Part shown: one piece after another, positions 1 to 7,331 of the stretch | Numbering within the stretch: the stretch's first letter is position 1 | Layout: each line of letters begins with the position of its first letter | Assembly: GCA_013360535.1 (NCBI GenBank) | Contig: JABWBL010000082.1 | Location: 1-9,921 of the forward strand | DNA: 9,921 nt | Source of the DNA: Planctomycetaceae bacterium | GTDB lineage: Bacteria; Planctomycetota; UBA1135; GCA-002686595 | Direction: 5' to 3' | The notes under the pieces: generated by a model | Databases searched by the model: none | The model's input: the letters and a program-made list of their open reading frames with translations, nothing else | Told to the model about the DNA's origin: nothing | Position numbers and translations under genes: made by a program

Positions 1-78
1 ACCGCCCAGCTCGATGACACCTGCCTGCGCTCCGTCGGCCGCCTGCTGCACGACTGGCCGCACCGCCGCGAGGCCTGA
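1..78 (+). CDS. C-terminal end of an unidentified plus-strand protein (partial)
   Basis: An open frame enters from the left edge and reads 25 codons to a TGA at 76-78, ending in ...LLHDWPHRREA. The start and nearly all of the protein lie outside the window, so no family can be assigned. The codons are strongly GC-ending like the neighbouring genes. The stop lies 5 bp from the stop of the minus-strand cupredoxin at 84, a compact convergent arrangement that is plausible for a true gene end. The support is only the open frame and the tidy convergence, so the call is moderate. Confidence 0.5.
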   Translation, partial: TAQLDDTCLRSVGRLLHDWPHRREA

Positions 79-83
79 GCGAG

Positions 84-839
84 CTACTTCCCGCGCCCGC
101 GGCCCTTGCCCGCCAGCGCGACCTCGAGCTCCACCGGCGCAGCCCTGCCCTCCGCGTCGATCTTGACCGTCGCCTCCAGCTTCTTCGCCTCCGGGTACCA
201 CACCTCGAGCTTGTGCTCGCCCGGCGGCAGCCCCTCGATCCGGAACGAGCCATCCGGACCGCTGACCGCGTAGAAGTTGCTGTCGGTGACCACCACCCAG
301 GAGCGCATCCACGTGTGCGTGCTGCAGGTCACCTGCATGCGTTCCGCCTTCTCGAACTTGGCGGCCTTGCTCGTGCCCGGCGTGAGCGTCGGGTTCATGG
401 CCTCGTTGCGCGTCGCGCTCAGGCTGACGTTGTGGTTGACCTTGTCGGAGTTGAGGAACTCCACCGTCGACCCCGTGGGCACCACCGTGACGTAGGGCTC
501 GAAGCGGCAGGAGCGCTGGTCCACCTGGAACGGCTTCTCGAGCGGCTTGACCTCGAGCCCCTTCAGGTTCACGACCACGACCGCGTGGGCGAGCCCGCCC
601 TTCTCGTCGAATTGCAGGTTCGGATCGCGCTTGTCGACCTCGCCGCAGCCCTTGGCGGCCTCGGCACCGATCTCGAGCTGCTTGACGGCCGCCCGATCCG
701 CCTGCGCGAGGCGAATCGTGCCCGTGACGACCGACTTCACGGCCGCAGGCTCCGGCGCCGGCTTGGGCGGGTCCTGGCACAGGAAGTTCGACAGGAGGCA
801 GGCGCTGGCGATGACGGGCAACGTGAGCGGGTGGTGCAT
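84..839 (-). CDS. Exported cupredoxin (type 1 copper) with carboxypeptidase-regulatory-like C-terminal domain, paralogue A
   Basis: A 251-residue protein that starts with a hydrophobic export signal (about residues 4-20), followed by a Pro-rich linker. The central cupredoxin fold is marked by C111-R-F-E-P, a conserved VPxGxxVxxxNSD stretch and N-H136-N-V. The copper loop is C172-S-T-H175-T-W-M178, so His136, Cys172, His175 and Met178 form a complete type 1 copper ligand set. Residues about 188-245 (DGSFRIEGLPPGEH region) resemble the small beta-sandwich of carboxypeptidase-regulatory-like domains. Cys65 and Cys111 are conserved in the neighbour at 981-1733 and could form a disulfide. The C-terminus is basic (GKGRGRGK). 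By family knowledge such proteins are periplasmic electron carriers. Here the position just after the bc-type operon suggests it takes electrons from that complex, which is inference. Cys21 is not in a convincing lipobox. Confidence 0.85.
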   Translation of the reverse strand: MHHPLTLPVIASACLLSNFLCQDPPKPAPEPAAVKSVVTGTIRLAQADRAAVKQLEIGAEAAKGCGEVDKRDPNLQFDEKGGLAHAVVVVNLKGLEVKPLEKPFQVDQRSCRFEPYVTVVPTGSTVEFLNSDKVNHNVSLSATRNEAMNPTLTPGTSKAAKFEKAERMQVTCSTHTWMRSWVVVTDSNFYAVSGPDGSFRIEGLPPGEHKLEVWYPEAKKLEATVKIDAEGRAAPVELEVALAGKGRGRGK

Positions 840-846
840 GGGAATT

Positions 847-851
847 CCTCC
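847..851 (-). promoter_or_regulatory. Shine-Dalgarno site of the paralogue A cupredoxin
   Basis: On the minus strand GGAGG lies 7 nt before the ATG at 837-839. It is one of only two clear ribosome binding sites in the window and supports this start codon. Confidence 0.75.
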
Positions 852-921
852 GCGGATTCCGACGCTCCCCCGCTGCGGTCCTTCCCGTTTCGTGGCGCTT
901 TTGGGGAGAGCGCTGGAAAGC

Positions 922-958
922 CGTCAGGGCGCCCGGCGCGGTGCCGGACGCCCTGACG
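922..958 (-). terminator. Long GC-rich hairpin after the bc-type operon, candidate transcription terminator
   Basis: The arms 922-931 and 949-958 are a perfect 10-bp inverted repeat (CGTCAGGGCG / CGCCCTGACG). After one C/A mismatch (932/948) a further 5 bp pair (933-937 with 943-947), closing on a 5-nt loop at 938-942. It lies 23 bp past the stop of the 981-1733 cupredoxin and 83 bp before the start of the next cupredoxin. On the minus strand the stem is followed only by GCTTTCC, not a good U-run, so it may be a weak intrinsic terminator, an RNA stabiliser or an attenuator. As the stem is symmetric, it could also act on plus-strand transcripts. Confidence 0.6.
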
Positions 959-980
959 TTGGAGCCAAGCTCGCAGGCGA

Positions 981-1733
981 CTAGCGCTTGCGGCCGCCGC
1001 CCTTCTTCTCGAGGGTCATCTTGACCTCGACCGGGGCGACCTTGCCTTCGGCGTCGACCTTGATCGTCGCTTCGGCCTTGCCGAGCTTCTCGTGCCAGAA
1101 CTTGGCCTTGTGCTCACCGGCCGGCAGGCCTTCGATCTTGAACGAGCCATCGGCGCCGGTGACGGCGTAGTAGTTCGTGTTGGCGACGATCAGGTACGAG
1201 TTCATCCAGGGGTGGATGTCGCACTTGATCTCGATGCGGTCTTCCTTGTCGAGCTTCTGGGTCTCGACGCCGCCGACGGGGACCATCTTGTTCAGCTGGT
1301 CGTTCTTCGCCGGGTAGGTGTGGACGTTGTGGGAGATCGAGTCGGAGTTCTTGTACTCGACCGTCGTGCCGACCGGGACGATCATGACGTGCGGCTCGAA
1401 GCGGCAGGTCTTCTGGTCGAGCAGCACCGGCTTCTCGGGCGCCTTGACTTCCTTGCCGGCGACCTCGACGGTCACGACGACGTTGGCGATGCCGCCTTCC
1501 TTGGACAGGATCAGGCTCTGGTCCTGCGTGTCGACCGTGCCGCAGCCTTCCGACTTGGCCGGGTCGATCACCAGCGGCTTCATCTCGGGCTTCTCACCGT
1601 CGAAGACGACCTTGCCCGCGTCGGCGAGCATGACTGAGCCCGTCAGCGTGGCGAGGGCGGGTTCCTTGGGGAGGGTGAAGGCGGTGGCGAGGGCCGCACC
1701 GGCGACGATCGAGAACAGGGTGACGTGCTTCAT
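981..1733 (-). CDS. Exported cupredoxin (type 1 copper) with carboxypeptidase-regulatory-like C-terminal domain, paralogue B
   Basis: A 250-residue protein with a signal peptide (about residues 1-20, MKH then a hydrophobic run ending ATAFT). The cupredoxin region shows C110-RFEPHV, VPVGTTVEYKNSD, S-H135-N-V-H and the loop C171-D-I-H174-P-W-M177. His135, Cys171, His174 and Met177 are the predicted type 1 copper ligands. The Cys-x2-His-x2-Met spacing is the short form known from amicyanin. Residues about 187-240 form the DGSFKIEGLPAGEH-type beta domain, and the tail is basic (EKKGGGRKR). It aligns almost without gaps to the paralogue at 84-839, so the pair is a local duplication. It starts 41 bp after the octaheme cytochrome gene on the same strand, which makes co-transcription likely and suggests it is the mobile acceptor of that complex (inference). 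No Shine-Dalgarno site is visible before the ATG. Confidence 0.88.
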   Translation of the reverse strand: MKHVTLFSIVAGAALATAFTLPKEPALATLTGSVMLADAGKVVFDGEKPEMKPLVIDPAKSEGCGTVDTQDQSLILSKEGGIANVVVTVEVAGKEVKAPEKPVLLDQKTCRFEPHVMIVPVGTTVEYKNSDSISHNVHTYPAKNDQLNKMVPVGGVETQKLDKEDRIEIKCDIHPWMNSYLIVANTNYYAVTGADGSFKIEGLPAGEHKAKFWHEKLGKAEATIKVDAEGKVAPVEVKMTLEKKGGGRKR

Positions 1734-1774
1734 GAAGGCTCGGGTGGTGTCTTGGGGAGGTCAGGCCAAAGGTG

Positions 1775-4700
1775 TTATTGGCCCGCTTTCCCCATGTAAA
1801 TACGGTCGAAGTTGTAGAGCCACTCCAGAACGACCTGGATCTGGTCCTTGTTGGACGATCCGGGGTATTGCTCCTGGAAGCTGGGCGGCGTGGATGCAAA
1901 GTTGATCGGCATCGCGGTGCCCGGGTAAACAGTCGTCGGGTTGACGATCCAGTCGTGGACCCAGTCCTCGCGCAGGCGCTCGCGCACCCCGTCGAGGTCG
2001 GGCGCCCAGGCGATCGGGTCCGCCGGGGGCGGCGTGCCGAGCCGGTAGTGGCACTGGAAGCAGTTGACGCCCTTGACCGCGACCGCCTCGCCCAGCTCCA
2101 AGTGGTTGGAGAGCATGGACTTGCGCTGGTCGAGGAAGGCCTTGGTACGCAGCTGGGTCGCTTCGTAGGCCGGATTGACGGGGCCGTTCATCTGGAACCC
2201 TTGCCCGTCCCCGTACGCGAGGACCTTGGAGAAGTTGGCGCGGGTCGCCATCGCCACCCCGGCCTCGATCTCGCTCAGGTTGACCGGGCTCATGCGCATC
2301 TCGCCGGCCAGCGTGGCGGCCTCGGCCTTGCGGTCGAGCCGCAGCGAGCGGGCGTAGAGCGACGGCCACTCCTTGTTCGACTTGTGTGCGAAGTAGTCGG
2401 CGATCGCCTCGGCCTCGCCCGCGTCGAAGCTGAAGGACGGCATGCGCACGCGCACTTGGTGGCGGATCGGCTGCACGTCGTGCAGGAACCCGAAGAACCA
2501 GTTGCGCTGAACCTTGCCCCCTTCGTTCCACAGCACCGGCGGAGCGAACGTCCAGCGGACCTTGTCGTAGGGCTCGCCGGAGTGGTCGCGCAGCTTGCCG
2601 TCGGCGTCGTACACGCCCCACTCGTCACCGCTGCCGCCGCTGACGTAGCTGTAGGCCTCGTCGCCTTCCTTCGTCGGGTCGAGCAGCTCGAGGCCGTTGA
2701 AGTAGTAGTCGGTCACGGTGCGGATCATGTCGCCGCCGTGCGGCGCACCCATCGCGGTGATCTTGGCGAGGGGCACGAAGAGCTTGTCGCCCACGCCCTT
2801 CGCCACGTCGGGCTCGGGCCGCAGGACACGCAGGCCGACCTCGGTCGCCTCGTACTTCTCGGCGTCGCGCTTGAGCGCCGCGAGATCGTGCGGCGAGGGC
2901 ACCTTCTGGTCCTCGGAGAGCGGCATCAGCTCCGCCGCCACCGTGCGCGACACGCCGTTCTCGTCGGTGAAGGTCACCGTGCCGGGATCGATCATGTGGC
3001 AGGCCGCGCAGTTCTGCTGGCGCACCGAGCGCATGCCGGCGTCCATCGCCGCGAGGTCCGGCGTCGGCTTCATCTTCGCGAGCTGCACTTCGTCGTCGAC
3101 GAGGCCGATCACGAAGGTCGTGATCGACTTCACCTGCTCGTCGGAGAAGGCGAAGTACGGCATGCGCAGGCGCTCGGTCGGGTTGAGCACCTTCTTGGTG
3201 TCGAAGGAGCGCGGCGCGTGGAGCTTCTGCATCAGCCAGCCCTCGCGGTAGTTCGGGTCGAGCCCGAATTCCTGCACCGCGAAGTTGAAGGCCAGCTTGT
3301 CGACCGTCTTCGAGCCCCAGTTCGAGAGCTCGGTGCCGATCGGCATCATGTCGAGCATCCCGGGGATCTCGTGGCAGCTGAAGCAGCCGTAGCTGCCGAC
3401 GAGCTTCTCGCCGACGTCGACGAGCAGCTTCTGCGTGTCGCTCCAGGGCCCCTTCTCCAGCCGCTCCTCGATCGCCGCACGACCGTCGCGCGAGAAGAAC
3501 CAGCGCGCCTGCTCGCCGAGCACCTCGCGCAGCTGCTGCTCCGGCATGTCGATGCGCTTGGGCGACCAGCCCTCGGGCACGTCGCGGAAGTACCCGTCGG
3601 GGTCCTCCATGATGTACGCGGTGATGTCGGCCGCTTCCTGATCCGAGAGGCGCAGGTTGGGCATGCGCGTGTCGGGCCAGTACTGGGTCGGATCCTTGAT
3701 CCACTGGAAGAGCCACTCGGGCGTGAGCTTGGTCGCGACGCCGCGCAGGTTCGGGCCGTGCTCGTTCGTGCCGCGGCGCTCGAGCGCCGGATCCATCGCC
3801 ACCGGCTCCTCGCCGAAGGGCGCCATGTTGTGGCACGCGAAGCAGCCGACGAGCCGCATCGTCTCGCGGCCGCGGTGCGCGTCACCCTCCACGGGCATCG
3901 CCGGGATCGCCTGCTTGGGCGCGCGGTCGATCAGGAACGCGGTGACGGCCGAGATCGCGGCGTCGTCCCACTCGCGCCCCTCGATGTTGCGGCCCTCGCC
4001 GTACTTGCTCTTCACGATCGTCTCGCCCGGCGCATAGTTCTCCAGGTGGAAGAACTGGGGCATCCAGGTCGTCGGCCGGAAGTCCTTGGGGTTGGTGATC
4101 CAGGACGTGATGAATTCCGGGCTGAGCTTGGACTGCAGGTTCGCGAGCGTCGGGCCGGTGCGGCGCTTGGTCGGGAACCAGTCGATCTTGTGGCAGGAGT
4201 AGCAGCCGTATTGCTCGACGAGCTGGTAACCCTTGGCGACGACCGGAGCGTCGTCGGCGATCAGGTCCATCGAGGTCTTGTGGCACTGCACGCACGAGGC
4301 TTCCGTGAACTCGCTGGCGAGCATCGGGTAGTCCCAGTGGTGCTGCTTGTGCCAGTGGTAGTCCTGCTCCCACTGCGCCTGCTCGCCCTTGTCGGTCGGA
4401 CGGTGGTCGGCGCGCACGAAGTCGAGCGCCTCGCCCGACCCGCGGTGGCAGATCGTGCAGCCGAAATCGGTCGTCGGGTGCGGGGACTTCGAGCTGAGGA
4501 ACAGGTCGAGCCGCGGGTGCGACGCGAACGGCTGTGCCTCGGCCTCGAAGCCCGAGCGCTCGATGCCGAGGTGACATGTCTGGCACATGTCGATGCGCTT
4601 CTTCTTCGTGAAGTTGAGCTCGAAGGTCAGCTTGTCGAGGACGACCTTGTTGACCTTGAGGTTGGGCTTCACGAAGTCGAGGCCCGGCGCGTCGCGCACG

Positions 4701-5353
4701 ACATCGGCGAGCTTCTCGGGGCCGGTCATCGCGCTCGGGTCGAGCTGCGACAGGCGCTTGCGCACCTGATCGAGATCGCGCGTGCCCGCCGAGAGCGACT
4801 TGCGCGCGACGTCGAGGTCGCGCGTCAGCGCCGACAGCTCGAGCTCGATCTCCGCCTTTTTGCCTTCCAGTTCCTGCTGGATGCCGGCGGTGACGTTCAT
4901 CGCCGCCTCGGAGACGTCGAGCTTGTCCTGACCGAGCGTGAGGTCACCCTTGTGCAGGCGCTCCTCCTCGATCACGTAACGGTCCCAGTTGTAGGCGCTC
5001 TTCGCCTTCTTCGCGGCCTCGATCGCGTTCCACAGCTCGCCCTTGGCGAGGCGCAGCCGCTCGCTGACCTCGGCGATCTTCGCCTGGTTCGCCGTGACGC
5101 GCTCGCTGGCCGCCTGCACCTGCGCGCTGAGCTCGCTCTCGCGGGCCAGCGCGCCGGAGGCCGTCAGTTCCGCCTCCTTCGCGCGGACCTTCGCGGTCTC
5201 GATCTCGCGGAACTCGAGCTGGTAGGCCTTCCACGGGCGCTGCCAGTCGTCGATCAGCATCCAGCCGGTCGCGACGAGGATCGCGACGCTCGAGAACAGG
5301 AACCACTTGTTCAGCGCAGGAACGCTGTAGTGGGTATCGCCACGGTCCGCCAT
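1775..5353 (-). CDS. Membrane-anchored octaheme cytochrome c, probable electron-accepting subunit of the bc-type complex
   Basis: A 1192-residue protein with eight CxxCH heme sites whose first cysteines are residues 257, 299, 354, 384, 504, 657, 782 and 1098. A single transmembrane segment (about 16-34) lies at the N-terminus, followed by an Ala/Glu/Lys-rich, probably coiled-coil stretch (about 45-205). The first three hemes sit within about 100 residues with many histidines (including H333, H335, H338, H339), suggesting a bis-His triheme module. The last five look like tandem class I cytochrome c domains, each with a candidate Met ligand in an MP motif (M431, M564, M731, M971, M1148). The domain of heme 7 is interrupted by about 185 residues between its CxxCH and its Met. 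The protein takes the operon place where cytochrome c1 or f would be expected. Electron transfer from the Rieske centre to a periplasmic carrier is inferred. It is not related by motif to NrfA or hydroxylamine oxidoreductase. Confidence 0.88.
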   Translation of the reverse strand: MADRGDTHYSVPALNKWFLFSSVAILVATGWMLIDDWQRPWKAYQLEFREIETAKVRAKEAELTASGALARESELSAQVQAASERVTANQAKIAEVSERLRLAKGELWNAIEAAKKAKSAYNWDRYVIEEERLHKGDLTLGQDKLDVSEAAMNVTAGIQQELEGKKAEIELELSALTRDLDVARKSLSAGTRDLDQVRKRLSQLDPSAMTGPEKLADVVRDAPGLDFVKPNLKVNKVVLDKLTFELNFTKKKRIDMCQTCHLGIERSGFEAEAQPFASHPRLDLFLSSKSPHPTTDFGCTICHRGSGEALDFVRADHRPTDKGEQAQWEQDYHWHKQHHWDYPMLASEFTEASCVQCHKTSMDLIADDAPVVAKGYQLVEQYGCYSCHKIDWFPTKRRTGPTLANLQSKLSPEFITSWITNPKDFRPTTWMPQFFHLENYAPGETIVKSKYGEGRNIEGREWDDAAISAVTAFLIDRAPKQAIPAMPVEGDAHRGRETMRLVGCFACHNMAPFGEEPVAMDPALERRGTNEHGPNLRGVATKLTPEWLFQWIKDPTQYWPDTRMPNLRLSDQEAADITAYIMEDPDGYFRDVPEGWSPKRIDMPEQQLREVLGEQARWFFSRDGRAAIEERLEKGPWSDTQKLLVDVGEKLVGSYGCFSCHEIPGMLDMMPIGTELSNWGSKTVDKLAFNFAVQEFGLDPNYREGWLMQKLHAPRSFDTKKVLNPTERLRMPYFAFSDEQVKSITTFVIGLVDDEVQLAKMKPTPDLAAMDAGMRSVRQQNCAACHMIDPGTVTFTDENGVSRTVAAELMPLSEDQKVPSPHDLAALKRDAEKYEATEVGLRVLRPEPDVAKGVGDKLFVPLAKITAMGAPHGGDMIRTVTDYYFNGLELLDPTKEGDEAYSYVSGGSGDEWGVYDADGKLRDHSGEPYDKVRWTFAPPVLWNEGGKVQRNWFFGFLHDVQPIRHQVRVRMPSFSFDAGEAEAIADYFAHKSNKEWPSLYARSLRLDRKAEAATLAGEMRMSPVNLSEIEAGVAMATRANFSKVLAYGDGQGFQMNGPVNPAYEATQLRTKAFLDQRKSMLSNHLELGEAVAVKGVNCFQCHYRLGTPPPADPIAWAPDLDGVRERLREDWVHDWIVNPTTVYPGTAMPINFASTPPSFQEQYPGSSNKDQIQVVLEWLYNFDRIYMGKAGQ

Positions 5354-5389
5354 GGTTGGGTGATCCGGAAGGGTTGGGTAGTCCGGAAG
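5354..5389 (-). repeat. Tandem 18-bp direct repeat directly before the octaheme cytochrome start codon
   Basis: Units 5354-5371 and 5372-5389 match at 16 of 18 positions, differing only by GA versus AG at 5362-5363 / 5380-5381. The pair fills most of the 46-bp gap between the subunit-IV-like gene and the octaheme gene, and the first unit abuts the ATG. No Shine-Dalgarno core is visible in it. It may be a recent slippage duplication or a translation-setting leader. Confidence 0.8.
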
Positions 5390-5399
5390 GTGCGAGGCG

Positions 5400-6542
5400 T
5401 CAGACGTTGAAGAAGTACTCGGGCATCCCGATGAAGTACTTCAGGTTCACGGTCCAGCGCAGGCCCATCTTCACGGGGATCAGCGCGAACCACAGGAACA
5501 GGTGCATGAAGACGTTGAAGCGGATCATGCCGAGGTCCGTCACCATCTTCTTCATCACGGTCTTGCCGAGCAGCGGCGGCAGGACAAGGAAGTAGCCCAC
5601 GAGCAGCACGATGCCCGGCGCCTCACGGAGGAGTGCGTTGTCCGGCCGCGGCTTGTCGAGTAGGCCAACCCAGAAGTAAGTCGAGAGGTCGACGTTGACC
5701 ATCGGCTCGAGCTTGTGCAGGTCCCAGTACTCGAACGGCCCGAAGAACGACCAGTTCGGCCCGCGGAGGAACGTTCCGAGGATCACGAACGAGACCCAGA
5801 AGAGCAGGAAGCCCACCCAGAAGAACGAGATCGCGAACGGGCGCTCCTCGAAGGTGTAGTAGCCGTTGCCCTTGGGGTTGGTGTCGAGGTACGGGATCGC
5901 GCACAGGCCGACCACGATGAAGCTCGGCAGCACGACACCCGCGAGCCAGGGGTCGAAGTACACGAGCAGTTCCTGCAGGCCGAGGAAGTACCACGGCGCC
6001 TTGGACGGGTTGGGCGTGCGCGCCGTCGCGGCCGGTTCCTCGATCGGCGCCGTGATCAGGATCGACCACACGAGCATCGCCGCCGTGAACAGCACGAGGC
6101 AGATCAGCTCGGAGTAGACGAGGTCCGGCCACGTGAACACCTTCTGCTTGGAGAGCTCGCCCTCCAGCGTCGGCTCGCCGCGCTTGGTGCGCTCGTCGTT
6201 GATGACGGCGCGCCGCAGCGACAGCCACGTGAAGAAGATCACCGTCGCGAACAGGATCACGATCGGCACGTTGTCCGGCTTCGTGATGATCGCGTTGAAG
6301 TTGGGGTCCTGGAACGCGAACACGAAGTACGCGGTCGACAGCACGAAGAAGATCGTGATGACCGAGACCTTCGCGAAGAACTTGCGGAAGTACAGGATGC
6401 CGGCGACCGCGAGGATGCTGGCAACGCTGTAGCGCGTCGGCTCGGTGAGCCAGTTCGAGAAGTTCTTGATCGCGGCGGCGACCGGGCCGTCGTTGACCGG
6501 CCCGCCGCCACCGCCGAGGATCGTCGCAAGAGCGAGGTGCAT
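5400..6542 (-). CDS. petD: Cytochrome b C-terminal half (subunit-IV-like) of a bc/b6f-type quinol oxidase complex, enlarged
   Basis: A 380-residue polytopic membrane protein. The core, about residues 139-260, matches subunit IV / cytochrome b C-terminal domain: a helix at about 144-164, the TAPIEEPA and TPNPSKAPWYFLGLQELL stretch, a helix at about 200-218 ending AIPYLD, and a helix at about 236-258. The Qo motif normally read P-E-W-Y is A-P-W-Y here (182-185), so the glutamate is absent. Typical subunit IV is about 160 residues with three helices; this one has about three more helices at the N-terminus (roughly 38-53, 60-78, 92-108) and two at the C-terminus (roughly 309-326, 341-357). It follows the b6-like gene by 12 bp with a good ribosome site, so the two halves are translated together. 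The symbol is given by family homology and does not imply photosynthesis. Confidence 0.9.
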   Translation of the reverse strand: MHLALATILGGGGGPVNDGPVAAAIKNFSNWLTEPTRYSVASILAVAGILYFRKFFAKVSVITIFFVLSTAYFVFAFQDPNFNAIITKPDNVPIVILFATVIFFTWLSLRRAVINDERTKRGEPTLEGELSKQKVFTWPDLVYSELICLVLFTAAMLVWSILITAPIEEPAATARTPNPSKAPWYFLGLQELLVYFDPWLAGVVLPSFIVVGLCAIPYLDTNPKGNGYYTFEERPFAISFFWVGFLLFWVSFVILGTFLRGPNWSFFGPFEYWDLHKLEPMVNVDLSTYFWVGLLDKPRPDNALLREAPGIVLLVGYFLVLPPLLGKTVMKKMVTDLGMIRFNVFMHLFLWFALIPVKMGLRWTVNLKYFIGMPEYFFNV

Positions 6543-6550
6543 CGCTTGGC

Positions 6551-6556
6551 TTCCTT
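6551..6556 (-). promoter_or_regulatory. Shine-Dalgarno site of the subunit-IV-like gene, overlapping the upstream stop codon
   Basis: On the minus strand AAGGAA begins inside the TAA stop (6555-6557) of the b6-like gene and ends 8 nt before the ATG at 6540-6542. This fixes the start and suggests translational coupling of the two cytochrome b halves. Confidence 0.7.
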
Positions 6557-7331
6557 AGAGGGGACCCGAGATGCCGCCGTCCTTGCGGACGCGCCAGAAG
6601 TGCACGGCCATCAGCGTCGCCGCGATCAGCGGGAAGCCGACGCAGTGCAGCACGTAGAAGCGCAGCAGCGCGCCCTCGCCGACGAAACGTCCCGCGAGCA
6701 GGCCGAAGCGCACGTCGTCACCGGCGTGGATGAAGTCGATGCCGCCGAAGCTGACGAGCGCCGCACCCGGGCCTTCGTGGCCGAGGAACGGGGTCGCGCG
6801 CGCCATGTTCGTGCCGACCGTGATGGCCCACACCGCCAGCTGGTCCCAGGGCAGCAGGTAGCCCGTGAAGGAGAGCAGCAGCGTCAGGACCAGCAGGATC
6901 ACGCCGACGTTCCAGTTGAACTCGCGCGGCGGCTTGTACGAGCCGGTCAGGAACACGCGGTACATGTGCAGCCACACGCTGATCACCATCAGGTGCGCGC
7001 CCCAGCGGTGCATCTCGCGCATCACGCCGATCGGCACGTGCTCACGCAGCGCGAAGATGTCCTCGTACGCCTTGTCCGCCGTCGGGCGGTAATAGAACAT
7101 CAGGAGCAGGCCGGTCAGCGTCAGGATCAGGAACAGGAAGAACGTCAGTCCCCCCATGCACCAGGTGTAGCTGAGCCGGATGCCGCTGCGCCGCACCTTG
7201 ACCGGGTGCAGGTGCAGGAAGACGTTCGACAGCACCGCCAGCGTGCGGTTGCGCGGCGTGTCCGGGTAGCCGTGCCGGAACACCGACTTCCAGATCTGCG
7301 ACTCGCGGACGTACTTGAAGAGCTTGGTCAT
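6555..7331 (-). CDS. petB: Cytochrome b6-like subunit (N-terminal half of cytochrome b) of a quinol oxidase complex
   Basis: A 258-residue four-helix protein of cytochrome b6 type. The heme b ligands are H108 and H122 in helix B (motif [10 protein letters not shown]...WLHMYRV) and H229 and H244 in helix D. The 15-residue step in helix D is the b6 pattern; mitochondrial-type bc1 has 14. C58 in W-C-M-G-G aligns with the b6 cysteine (Y-C-L-G-G) that binds the extra covalent heme cn. Other family marks are [15 protein letters not shown] and the terminal ISGPL, identical in b6. With the next gene it forms the quinol-oxidising core in the cytoplasmic membrane. It lies 80 bp after the Rieske gene with no terminator seen between. 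No ribosome binding site is evident before its ATG. The symbol is by homology only. Confidence 0.93.
   Translation of the reverse strand: MTKLFKYVRESQIWKSVFRHGYPDTPRNRTLAVLSNVFLHLHPVKVRRSGIRLSYTWCMGGLTFFLFLILTLTGLLLMFYYRPTADKAYEDIFALREHVPIGVMREMHRWGAHLMVISVWLHMYRVFLTGSYKPPREFNWNVGVILLVLTLLLSFTGYLLPWDQLAVWAITVGTNMARATPFLGHEGPGAALVSFGGIDFIHAGDDVRFGLLAGRFVGEGALLRFYVLHCVGFPLIAATLMAVHFWRVRKDGGISGPL

Noticed and set aside
776..839. Lipoprotein signal in the paralogue A cupredoxin
   Set aside because: The residues before Cys21 (N-F-L) do not fit the usual L-[AS]-[GA]-C lipobox, so a soluble exported protein is as likely.
1775..5353. Octaheme hydroxylamine oxidoreductase, tetrathionate reductase or NrfA-like enzyme
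   Set aside because: Most hemes are in separate class I cytochrome c-like domains with MP Met ligands, there is no CxxCK site, and an N-terminal anchor with coiled coil is present.
1772..5410. A 1212-codon open frame on the plus strand opposite the octaheme gene
   Set aside because: It is a mirror of the high-GC codon pattern. It is Arg/His/Leu/Val-rich with no recognisable domain, while the minus strand has eight CxxCH motifs.
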